This document shows, one piece after another, positions 53,650-60,563 of a stretch of DNA of 60,563 nt. Under the pieces are notes generated by a model, which saw only the letters and a list, made by a program, of their open reading frames with translations, searched no databases and was not told the origin of the DNA. Location of the stretch: NCBI RefSeq assembly GCF_020055635.1, contig NZ_JAIPUT010000023.1, forward strand, positions 1 to 60,563, read 5' to 3'. How positions within the stretch are numbered: the first letter of the stretch is position 1; each line of letters begins with the position of its first letter. A program made the translations under genes and the position numbers. Origin of the DNA: Marivita sp. (GTDB lineage Bacteria > Pseudomonadota > Alphaproteobacteria > Rhodobacterales > Rhodobacteraceae).

Positions 53650-54882
53650 GATGTCGTCATCGAAGTCCTGACCCAGCCCCGTTCGGCGTTTCAGCGCCGC
53701 GTATAGCGAATCGAGGAAAGCCGAGCCGGATGCTCCTTCGGGGACAGACTGCAACAGTTCCATCAAACCCGCCTCGTCCAACAAGGATCCGTCCGGCAAA
53801 ACCGCCTCGGTGAAGCCGTCCGTATACAGAAGCAGCCGGTCTCCGGGATCAAGCTGGATCACGTGATCCTCGTACTGCGCGTCGTTGATAAGTCCGATGG
53901 GCAGCCCGCCATTGCCGATGAACGCAACCTCGCCGGTGCGTCGAAGCAATATCGGCGGCGGATGCCCGGCCTGAGCGACTCGCACGCGCCCCGATCCAGC
54001 GGAGACATGCGCATAGGCCAGCGTCAGGTATTCGGTGACCCCTTGCTGGCGCACCATCCGCTGATTGAGCCGCGCGGCGACTGCCTTGGGCGCGAGGAAA
54101 TCGAAGTCCGTCTCGGACCGGGCCAAGGCAAGGTTCTCGTCGGGATAATCCGGGCTCAGATACCCCGCGACGCGGGCGGTCATCATGGCCGAGGTGATGC
54201 CGTGCCCTGAAACATCGAGACTATACAGGCCGAAATCCCCGTTTTGTGTGCCGAACATCCCGGCCAGATCACCACCAACATGCCCGCAGGGCTGCAACAG
54301 AACACTGACCCGGCTCTTGCCGAACATTGCCTCTCGCACAGGCATCAGTGAGTGTTGCAGCACACGCGCCTGTTGCAGATCCTTGTCGATCGAGGCGTGG
54401 ATGGTCTGCAATTCCGACAGGGTCTCGGCAATGACGGCGGTCTTTGCGCGCAGTTCCTGCTCCATCGACAGGATACGCGCTCCTGCGTTGATTCGCGCGC
54501 GAAGCTCGTCCCCGTTCACCGGCTTGGTCAGAAAATCGTCGGCCCCGGATTCAAGCCCCGAGGCCACGGCAGCCTTTTCCGACTTGGACGTCAGCAGGAT
54601 GAAATAGCCATAAGACGTCCGCGGTGTCGCACGGAACGCGGCACAGAATTCCACCCCGCTCATTCCGGGCATCATCCAGTCCGAGATGACGAGATCGGGC
54701 TGGAACGTATCGCAGAGCGCGAGGCCCTGTTCGGCATCTTCCGCCTCGACCACGTCAAAGCCCCAACGTCTGAGCATCAGGGTGAGGATCCGACGCTGCA
54801 CAAGACTGTCGTCCACCACGAGAACGCGGCGCAGACAGGTTTCCTGAACATCGGGGAACGCAAAACGTGCGTTCTGTAACAT
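53617..54882 (-). CDS. Response regulator fused to PP2C (SpoIIE-type) phosphatase
   Basis: 421 residues from MLQNARFAFPDVQ; ATG 54882 is chosen for conservation, with a weak purine tract. A receiver domain (about 18-135) has the pocket LVVDDSLVQR and phosphoacceptor Asp68 in LVISDWMMPG. A linker coiled coil (about 140-180) joins a SpoIIE/PP2C phosphatase domain (about 195-415) with CGHVGGDLAGMF and DVSGHGITSAMM metal motifs. Phosphorylation probably controls dephosphorylation of an anti-sigma antagonist. It diverges from the HPt gene; 33 bp overlap with the Nudix gene. Confidence 0.9.
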   Translation of the reverse strand: MLQNARFAFPDVQETCLRRVLVVDDSLVQRRILTLMLRRWGFDVVEAEDAEQGLALCDTFQPDLVISDWMMPGMSGVEFCAAFRATPRTSYGYFILLTSKSEKAAVASGLESGADDFLTKPVNGDELRARINAGARILSMEQELRAKTAVIAETLSELQTIHASIDKDLQQARVLQHSLMPVREAMFGKSRVSVLLQPCGHVGGDLAGMFGTQNGDFGLYSLDVSGHGITSAMMTARVAGYLSPDYPDENLALARSETDFDFLAPKAVAARLNQRMVRQQGVTEYLTLAYAHVSAGSGRVRVAQAGHPPPILLRRTGEVAFIGNGGLPIGLINDAQYEDHVIQLDPGDRLLLYTDGFTEAVLPDGSLLDEAGLMELLQSVPEGASGSAFLDSLYAALKRRTGLGQDFDDDISAALLEYGGA

Positions 54883-55034
54883 ACTTTTCACCAACCCATG
54901 CGTCGGCCCCCACATGCCTGTCTAGGACCCAAATGTTAACCAGAGGTGAATCCTAAAATGCGCGCTATTCCAGATTTGCCTGTCGCAGGATCTTCATAGT
55001 TCCTTGGTACTGGAGAGCAGCAATGGAGGGTCCA

Positions 55035-55367
55035 ATGATTGACTGGATACGCGTGGCCGAATTGCGCGATGAAATCGGTCCGGAAGATTTCGAAGAAGTC
55101 GCGGAACTGTTTCTGCTCGAGGTCGAAGACACGTTGTCCCGGCTGCCCGGCGCCATGAATGACACGGCGCAGATGCAGGAATACATGCATTTCCTGAAGG
55201 GATCGGCTCTGAACCTCGGCTTTTGCGATGTGACGGACCTCTGCAGCCAGGGCGAGTCGGATGCAGCCGCAGGGCGCCTAACCGTGGATATCCACCGCCT
55301 GAAGGATCTCTATGTGCAATCGCGTGCCGTGTTCGAAGCCGGATATGCAAAGCGCTTCGCGGCCTAG
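55035..55367 (+). CDS. HPt-domain protein
   Basis: 110 residues from MIDWIRVAELRDEIGPED; GGAGGG stands five bases before this ATG, so it is preferred to ATG 55023. A single histidine phosphotransfer helix bundle. The phosphorylated His52 is in MHFLKGSALNLGF. Its divergent neighbour is a response-regulator phosphatase, a natural phosphoryl partner. No histidine kinase is visible nearby. The stop shares a CTAG with the SDR gene stop. Confidence 0.88.
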   Translation: MIDWIRVAELRDEIGPEDFEEVAELFLLEVEDTLSRLPGAMNDTAQMQEYMHFLKGSALNLGFCDVTDLCSQGESDAAAGRLTVDIHRLKDLYVQSRAVFEAGYAKRFAA

Positions 55368-56176
55368 ATGAACCTGTGCAGCGATTCGGGATCGGATCGG
55401 TCGGTCTGCTCTTTGACCCGCTTGCGCAAACGTTGCATTCCCGCAATCCAACGGTCCGTATCTTGCGCGCGGCGTTGGAAAAACGTCGCTGCCTCGGGAT
55501 GCGGGAAAATCATGAACCGCCCCTCTCCGACCCCACGCAGGGTTGCCTCGGCGACGGCTTCGGGTTCGATCACACCATCGGGCCGCTCTGTGCTGTCGCT
55601 CTCATATCCCAGAAGCGGCGTCGCCACGTAAAGCGGACACACCACAGACACCTGAATACCTTCCGCGCCGTGGTCGATCGCCAACGATTGCGCAAGGCTG
55701 ACGGCGGCATGTTTCGTGGCGCTATACGCCGCATCCCCGATCTGCGACAGCACGCCTGCGGCCGACGCGATATTGACCAACACGCCAGACCCGCGTTCAG
55801 TCATCTGCGGCAAGAGCATCCGTGACGCCCGAAGATGCGCCATGACATGCAGGTCCCAGCTTTTCTGCCAATGACCATCGGATTGCGACGCCGACCCATC
55901 CGGTTCGCCCAGCGCGAAACCCGCGTTGGAAAAAAGCATATCGACCTGCCCAAAGGCGTTCATTGCGGCGTCGGTCATGGTACCGATGCTTGCCGGGTCA
56001 CACAGGTCACCGTGATGCGCGACGCCCCCGATCCTGTCGGCGACCTGCTGGGCCTTCGCTGCGGACAGGTCGCTGACCAAGACCCGGACACCCTGTTGCG
56101 CGAGGGCCGTCGCCAGCGCCGCGCCGATGCCCTGCCCGGCACCGGTGACGATCGCCGTGGCCCCCTCGAACCGCAT
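55364..56176 (-). CDS. Short-chain dehydrogenase/reductase
   Basis: 270 residues. Cofactor loop TGAGQGIGAAL (about 11-20), NIASAAGVLSQIGDAAY and catalytic YSATK with Tyr151 and Lys155; NAG at NAGFALG. The Asp in VLVSDLSAAK suggests NAD preference. Substrate unknown. The start overlaps the ilvA stop by ATGA, so it is the second gene of an ilvA-SDR unit. Confidence 0.88.
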   Translation of the reverse strand: MRFEGATAIVTGAGQGIGAALATALAQQGVRVLVSDLSAAKAQQVADRIGGVAHHGDLCDPASIGTMTDAAMNAFGQVDMLFSNAGFALGEPDGSASQSDGHWQKSWDLHVMAHLRASRMLLPQMTERGSGVLVNIASAAGVLSQIGDAAYSATKHAAVSLAQSLAIDHGAEGIQVSVVCPLYVATPLLGYESDSTERPDGVIEPEAVAEATLRGVGEGRFMIFPHPEAATFFQRRAQDTDRWIAGMQRLRKRVKEQTDRSDPESLHRFI

Positions 56177-57402
56177 CAGATCACGAATTGCGACAGCAGA
56201 TCGTCGTCGGTGATGTCCTGGTAGGTGAAGCCTTCGGCGTCAAGCTGCGCGAACAGCCGGTTGAAATTGGCCGCGTCGCGGGTTTCGATCCCGATCAGGA
56301 CAGAGCCGTAATTGCGGGCTGATTTCTTGAGGTACTCGAAGCGCGCGATGTCGTCCTCGGGACCCAGGAAATTCAGGAAATCCTTGAGCGCACCGGGCCG
56401 CTGCGGCAGCCGCAGGATGAAGTACTTCTTCAATCCAAGGTATTTCTGCGCCCGTTCCTTGACCTCGGGCAGACGCTCGAAATCAAAATTCCCGCCGGTG
56501 GTCACGCACACCACCCTGCGCCCCTTGATCGACTGCCCAAGGTCCTGAAGCGCATCGACCGACAACGCTCCGGCCGGTTCCAATACGATCCCTTCGACAT
56601 TCAGCATCTCGAGGATCGTCGTACAGAGCCGGTCCTCGCGGATCGTCAGCGTGTTTGCCAGCCCGACACCATTGAGGCGCGCAAAGGTTTTCTGTCCGAT
56701 CTGACCAACTGCCGCGCCATCGGCGAAGGTGTCGACACGGTCCAGGCGCACCGGCCTGCCCGCTTCGAGTGCCGCGCGCAGACAGGCCCCGCCCGCCGGT
56801 TCGACAAAGGTGTACTGGCACTGGGTGCCAAGGTAGCTCAGCACACCCGCAGAAAGCCCGCCACCCCCGACCGGCAGGACGATATGATCCGGCGCCGTGC
56901 CCAGCTGTTCCACCAGCTCCACCGCGACACTTGCCTGGCCTTCGATGACGTCCTCATCGTCGAAGGGCGACAGGAAATGCCCCCCTGCCTCGGCGCAGAA
57001 CGCCTGAGCCGAGGCCAGCGTGTCGTCGAAATAATCCCCGGTCAGCCGGATCTCGATGCTGTCACCCCCGAACATCGAGGTCTTCTGGATCTTCTGCTGC
57101 GGCGTCGTCACCGGCATGAAGATCACTCCTTTCTTGCCGAAATGCCGACACATGAAGGCAACGCCCTGCGCGTGGTTGCCAGCACTTGCGCAGACAAAAA
57201 GCTCTGCAGAGGGACGTTTGCGCATCGCGTTGAACGCGCCGCGCAGCTTGTAGCTGCGCACGGGCGACAGGTCTTCACGCTTGAGATAGATCTCGGCGTC
57301 GTATTGCTCGGACAGATGGGCGTTGCGCAACAGGGGCGTCGGCGGGAACACGTCGCGCATCGCCTGCGTCGCATCGCGAACGGATTGGGCAAAATCGGTC
57401 AT
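56176..57402 (-). CDS. ilvA: Threonine ammonia-lyase (biosynthetic type)
   Basis: 408 residues. It converts L-threonine to 2-oxobutanoate for isoleucine synthesis, with PLP on Lys52 in SYKLRGAFNAM. The PLP phosphate loop GGGGLSAGVLSYL and GNHAQGVAFMCRHFGKKG are present. A C-terminal ACT-like region (about 325-408) begins YFILRLPQRPGALKDFL and fits one regulatory ACT domain, the shorter alphaproteobacterial form. The SDR gene follows by overlap. Confidence 0.94.
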   Translation of the reverse strand: MTDFAQSVRDATQAMRDVFPPTPLLRNAHLSEQYDAEIYLKREDLSPVRSYKLRGAFNAMRKRPSAELFVCASAGNHAQGVAFMCRHFGKKGVIFMPVTTPQQKIQKTSMFGGDSIEIRLTGDYFDDTLASAQAFCAEAGGHFLSPFDDEDVIEGQASVAVELVEQLGTAPDHIVLPVGGGGLSAGVLSYLGTQCQYTFVEPAGGACLRAALEAGRPVRLDRVDTFADGAAVGQIGQKTFARLNGVGLANTLTIREDRLCTTILEMLNVEGIVLEPAGALSVDALQDLGQSIKGRRVVCVTTGGNFDFERLPEVKERAQKYLGLKKYFILRLPQRPGALKDFLNFLGPEDDIARFEYLKKSARNYGSVLIGIETRDAANFNRLFAQLDAEGFTYQDITDDDLLSQFVI

Positions 57403-57440
57403 ACACCACCCCTAGGCATTTTGCGCTCTTGCGCAAGCGA

Positions 57441-58193
57441 TCACTCGATCGACCGGCCTTCGACGAAATGCCCGTAGAGCGTGGTCAGCACCGAGATCCC
57501 GATGATCGTGGCGAACCAGTTCACCACAAGCGAATAGACCAGGCTGATGATCGAGGTCGGGTCATCATTGAACCACGAGGGCAGCTGGATCACGATGCTG
57601 GCCCCGACCACGATGAGTGCAAGCATGAGGATCGGGCCGGACTGCCCCTTCGTCGCTTCCCACGCATCGCCCAGCTTGAGGGTCTCGCCAAGCGCCGCCG
57701 CCGGAAGCATGATCCCCAAGCGAAAGAACAGATACGCCGCCAGACCGATCAGGATCAGCGACATGACGCCAGCCAGCCACGGCAGCCCGATCGAGATGAT
57801 GCCAACCGGAATAGACACGACCACCACACCCAGCACGACCAGGATACCGATCAGGATCGACCGACCAAGGTAGCTGATGATCTCGGAGCCGTGGAAACGC
57901 GGCACCCAGCCTATCGCAGTTTCGCCGGTCAGTGCGAACCGATGCCACGCAACCGCGATCCAAAGGCTTGCGATCACCGCCAGAAGGCCAAGGACAATGG
58001 TCGGCAGAATGGTGTCCGGCGCCATGACCGGAATCTGCGTGCCTTCGAACTCGGTCATCTCGGGCGGATTGAGAAAGCTGTAGATCGTGTACGCGCTTTG
58101 CACGAGGTAAAGCACAAGCGACAGGCGCAGCGCCTGATCCAGATTGGCCATCACCAGATTGAACGAATGCCGGAAGATCTGCCAACCCTTCAT
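57441..58193 (-). CDS. Multi-pass membrane protein of unknown function
   Basis: 250 residues from [18 protein letters not shown]; the upstream in-frame sequence overlaps the argG leader on the other strand and lacks conservation. About six hydrophobic segments: near 20-38, 65-85, 110-135, 135-165, 185-205 and 220-245. The arrangement resembles the GlyGly-anchored YIP-like or DUF-type proteins, but I cannot assign a family. It diverges from argG with a 103-bp gap. Confidence 0.72.
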   Translation of the reverse strand: MKGWQIFRHSFNLVMANLDQALRLSLVLYLVQSAYTIYSFLNPPEMTEFEGTQIPVMAPDTILPTIVLGLLAVIASLWIAVAWHRFALTGETAIGWVPRFHGSEIISYLGRSILIGILVVLGVVVVSIPVGIISIGLPWLAGVMSLILIGLAAYLFFRLGIMLPAAALGETLKLGDAWEATKGQSGPILMLALIVVGASIVIQLPSWFNDDPTSIISLVYSLVVNWFATIIGISVLTTLYGHFVEGRSIE

Positions 58194-58296
58194 CCCACGC
58201 CCCTTTTCGACTTCACCTGCTTCGATAAGAGGCGGCTTCTTGCCCCTCTCGGGAAAAACAAGTAATCGCCCCGGCAAACCCGTTAAAGGAAAACCC

Positions 58297-59520
58297 ATGT
58301 CTGCGCCCAAAAAAGTTGTGCTGGCCTATTCCGGTGGCCTTGATACCTCGATTATCCTGAAATGGCTTCAAACCGAATATGGCTGCGAAGTGGTGACCTT
58401 CACCGCCGATCTGGGCCAGGGCGAAGAACTGGAACCGGCGCGCGAAAAAGCGGTCATGCTGGGGATCGACCCCAGGAACATCTATATCGAGGATGTGCGC
58501 GAAGAGTTCGTGCGAGACTTCGTCTTTCCGATGTTCCGTGCCAACGCGCTTTATGAAGGGCTTTACCTGCTGGGCACCTCCATCGCGCGCCCGCTGATTT
58601 CAAAGCGGCTGGTCGAGATTGCCGCCGAAACCGGGGCAGATGCCGTGTCTCATGGGGCCACAGGCAAAGGCAACGACCAGGTGCGGTTCGAATTGGCGGC
58701 CTATGCGCTGAACCCCGATATCAAGGTGATCGCACCCTGGCGGGAATGGGATCTGTCCTCGCGCACCAAGCTGCTGGACTTTGCCGAAAAGAACCAGATC
58801 CCCATCGCCAAGGACAAGCGCGGCGAGGCGCCGTTCTCGGTGGATGCGAACCTGCTGCACACCTCGTCCGAGGGCAAGGTTCTGGAAGATCCCGCACAGG
58901 AAGCGCCCGATTACGTCTACCAGCGCACCGTGCATCCCGAGGATGCGCCCGACACGCCGGAAATGGTCGAGATCACCTTTGAAAAGGGCGATGCCGTGGC
59001 CATCAACGGCGAAGCGATGTCGCCAGCCACGATCCTGACCAAGCTGAACGAACTTGGCGGCAAGCATGGCGTGGGTCGTCTGGACCTCGTCGAAGGGCGA
59101 TTCGTGGGCATGAAGAGCCGCGGCATCTATGAAACGCCGGGTGGCACCATCCTCTTGGAGGCCCATCGCGGCATCGAGCAGATCACGCTGGATCGCGGTG
59201 CCGCCCACCTCAAAGATGAACTGATGCCACGCTACGCAGAACTGATTTATAACGGGTTCTGGTACAGCCCCGAACGCGAAATGCTGCAAGCCGCGATCGA
59301 CCACTCACAAGCCCACGTGACCGGCACAGTCCGGCTCAAGCTGTACAAGGGGTCGGTGCGCACGGTCGGACGCTGGTCAGAGCATTCGCTATACTCAGAA
59401 GCGCATGTCACGTTCGAGGATGACGCGGGTGCCTATGATCAAAAGGATGCAGCAGGCTTTATCCAGCTGAACGCGCTCAGACTAAAATTGCTCGCTGCGC
59501 GGGATCGTCGGCTGAAATAG
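58297..59520 (+). CDS. argG: Argininosuccinate synthase
   Basis: 407 residues from [18 protein letters not shown]; the longer in-frame upstream part is not conserved. It condenses citrulline and aspartate with ATP. The PP-loop is [27 protein letters not shown], and [16 protein letters not shown] is the substrate motif. Length matches the family. It has an adjacent terminator at 59543-59569. Confidence 0.96.
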   Translation: MSAPKKVVLAYSGGLDTSIILKWLQTEYGCEVVTFTADLGQGEELEPAREKAVMLGIDPRNIYIEDVREEFVRDFVFPMFRANALYEGLYLLGTSIARPLISKRLVEIAAETGADAVSHGATGKGNDQVRFELAAYALNPDIKVIAPWREWDLSSRTKLLDFAEKNQIPIAKDKRGEAPFSVDANLLHTSSEGKVLEDPAQEAPDYVYQRTVHPEDAPDTPEMVEITFEKGDAVAINGEAMSPATILTKLNELGGKHGVGRLDLVEGRFVGMKSRGIYETPGGTILLEAHRGIEQITLDRGAAHLKDELMPRYAELIYNGFWYSPEREMLQAAIDHSQAHVTGTVRLKLYKGSVRTVGRWSEHSLYSEAHVTFEDDAGAYDQKDAAGFIQLNALRLKLLAARDRRLK

Positions 59521-59542
59521 AGCCTGATTTGGCTATCACTTT

Positions 59543-59569
59543 GGGCGGCGGGCGTATGCTTGGCCGCCC
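59543..59569 (+). terminator. Terminator of argG
   Basis: Seven-base GC arms GGGCGGC and GCCGCCC, loop of 13, followed by GAAATTTT. It begins 23 bases past the argG stop. Confidence 0.7.
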
Positions 59570-59589
59570 GAAATTTTGCACAATCAGCC

Positions 59590-59883
59590 CTATGCAATAC
59601 GCAGTTTATACGCGCTGAGATGCTCATAGGCTGGCATGGCTGCATCCGCCAGCTCGGCTCGTGCGCCATCAAGCACCGGCAAAGCGCCCTCAGCCGACGC
59701 GAACCCGTCCGAGGTATGCACCGCGCCGTACCAATGCGATGCCCATACGCCATCCTGTTCATGTCCACCCACCGGCCAAGACAGCATGGAGGGATCAAAG
59801 GGCAGGCCGATTGCCGCACAAAGCAGACGCAACATGGGCTCTGGCGCGCGGCGTATGTCTGCGCTGTCGATCACGACGGGCCG
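59590..59883 (-). pseudogene. Sulfotransferase-like C-terminal fragment
   Basis: About 97 residues in frame and ending with a true-looking stop (KLRIA). Conserved pieces PVVIDSADIRRAPEPMLRLL, AIGLPFDPSMLSWPVGG and WASHWYGAVHTSDGF match the tail of P-loop sulfotransferase-family proteins, but the N-terminal PAPS-binding part is missing. It abuts a fragment of a glycosyltransferase read from the opposite strand near 59881-59883. One continuous minus-strand reading frame runs across it and the CoxE fragment. Confidence 0.7.
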
Positions 59884-60099
59884 GTGGCCTGCATCGCGCA
59901 CCATCATGACTTCGTCTGGGAGCGGGACCGCTTTCTCGTCAACTGCGTCGATGACTATCTGGTCACGGCCTTTCCGCCTCGGCTGATGCAGATCGACCAT
60001 GTGGTCATCAATACCCAGGCGGCGAGCGAGTTCAGCCGCCGCACCGGCCTGCCCTGCACGGTGATCCCGAATGTGATGGACTTCGACCAACCGCCGACA
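59881..60099 (+). pseudogene. Glycosyltransferase family 4 internal fragment
   Basis: About 72 residues on the plus strand: IAHHHDFVWERDRFLVNCVD, AFPPRLMQIDHVVINTQAA and TVIPNVMDFDQPP. This fits the interior of GT4-type mannosyltransferases, between the acceptor site and the nucleotide-sugar domain. Neither start nor stop of a glycosyltransferase is present. It lies antisense between the sulfotransferase and CoxE fragments, so it cannot be translated as a full enzyme. Confidence 0.68.
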
Positions 60100-60105
60100 C
60101 GGGGC

Positions 60106-60441
60106 CGTGGCGGCCTGCGCGCCGCGCTCTTCCTGCACGCCGCGGATGGCGGGCAGCATCATCGCCATCATGTGCTCCATGTAGCGCGGATCGCGCCAGT
60201 AGAGGCGAAAGACCTGTGAGAAAACAAGAAGATGCTCGGGCCGCGTCACGAGGCAGGCGCGCAGCGTGTAGAAGAAATCGCGCCGCGAGGTAAACCCCGC
60301 CGCCGCCACCGCGCGCACCGCGTCGATCACCCGCCCGGTGCCCACCGGCAGGCCCGCGGCGCGCAGCGCGCGGGTGAAATGGACGATATTGTGGGTGAGT
60401 TTCGGATCGTCCGGCAGATCGAGCGTCGGGAATTCGGTCAT
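60106..60441 (-). pseudogene. CoxE-like VWA-protein N-terminal fragment
   Basis: About 112 residues from MTEFPTLDLPDDPKLTHNIV. The segments FTRALRAAGLPVGTGRVIDA, RDFFYTLRACLVTRPEHL and VFRLYWRDPRYMEHMMAMML match the start of CoxE-type VWA proteins, which work with a MoxR/CoxD ATPase in metal-enzyme maturation. The VWA domain is absent: similarity stops near ERGAQAAT, where the glycosyltransferase fragment begins. The CoxD-like ATPase ends 59 bases upstream, which is the normal order. Confidence 0.75.
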
Positions 60442-60449
60442 GGCGCGCC

Positions 60450-60497
60450 GTGGGGGCGCTGCCCCCACACCCCCGGGGTATTTCGAGCAAGAAGAAA
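60450..60497. repeat. Intergenic hairpin plus CCCCGGGG-TATTT motif
   Basis: GTGGGGGC/GCCCCCAC arms (60450-60457, 60461-60468) make a hairpin with a three-base loop. It is followed by CCCCGGGGTATTT and a purine run ending AAGAAGAA. I recall similar GGxGTATTT..AAGAAGAA strings as frequent in Rhodobacteraceae intergenic DNA, but could not check this here. Confidence 0.5.
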
Positions 60498-60499
60498 CA

Positions 60500-60563
60500 T
60501 CAGGCGGGCGCCAGCGTGCTACGCGCCTCGTCGAGGATGCGCTTGGCCTCGGAGCCCTGCAGC
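60500..60563 (-). CDS. MoxR/CoxD-like AAA ATPase (C-terminal end, partial)
   Basis: Only the last 20 residues are in the window; the frame ends in GSEAKRILDEARSTLAPA. This matches the tail of CoxD-type MoxR ATPases, and the CoxE fragment is downstream on the same strand with a 59-bp gap. The identity is judged from tail sequence and gene order only. Confidence 0.55.
   Translation of the reverse strand, partial: LQGSEAKRILDEARSTLAPA

Overview
The window comes from a GC-rich marine alphaproteobacterium, most likely the Roseobacter clade of Rhodobacteraceae. The signs are a RegB/SenC/RegA redox cassette whose key residues match Rhodobacter RegB/PrrA, a hem cluster that carries an alphaproteobacterial Mic60, an alphaproteobacterial-type AddAB, a NaChBac-type sodium channel, a cysteate/D-cysteine lyase gene and dense operons with ATGA overlaps. 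I see no phage, insertion sequence, CRISPR array or replication origin. Most of the window is core chromosome.

Layout. 1-1908: end of a urea transporter operon (urtC'-urtD-urtE). 1905-5861: PLP beta-lyase, DegT-type aminotransferase and Asp/Glu racemase, divergent from a LysR regulator. 5869-9800: tRNA-Thr, HemY-like protein, Mic60 and hemD. 9873-13613: tsaD-gpsA-yciI-EVE, a DUF1761 protein and a DUF2853 protein. 13846-19573: ahcY, HD hydrolase, GNAT, D-lyxose isomerase, hslU, hslV, trxA. 19621-28063: tsaE-amgK-murU-addB-addA, read right to left. 28115-32465: a PAS protein and the RegB/SenC/RegA redox cassette. 32493-39195: orphan Tat-exported binding protein, prolyl aminopeptidase, ubiG, a MarR-nitrilase-glutaredoxin-ComF group, NDUFAF5-like protein. 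39252-44678: hemH, a small exported protein, two L,D-transpeptidases around a CAP lipoprotein, a sodium channel, an RNA methyltransferase. 44718-50242: three tandem ABC exporters. 50378-53649: cca, CoA pyrophosphatase, Hsp33, Nudix. 53617-59520: response-regulator phosphatase and HPt, SDR, ilvA, membrane protein, argG. 59590-60563: debris of three unrelated genes joined together, then the end of a CoxD-like ATPase.

The genes group around respiration and redox control (hemD, hemY, hemH, ubiG, RegBA, SenC, NDUFAF5-like, Trx, Grx, Hsp33), tRNA quality (tsaD, tsaE, cca, tRNA-Thr), envelope work (amgK/murU, L,D-transpeptidases, CAP protein, ABC exporters) and amino-acid metabolism (ilvA, argG, ahcY, racemase and lyase).

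The two least ordinary stretches are a 108-bp element between ubiG and marR (35954-36061) and the mosaic at 59590-60441. The first has four consecutive TTCGAA-centred palindromes inside an 11-bp inverted repeat whose ends are the stop codons of both neighbouring genes. In the second, a sulfotransferase tail, an opposite-strand glycosyltransferase piece and a CoxE head abut almost without spacing. No stretch above 300 bp lacks a gene or gene fragment.
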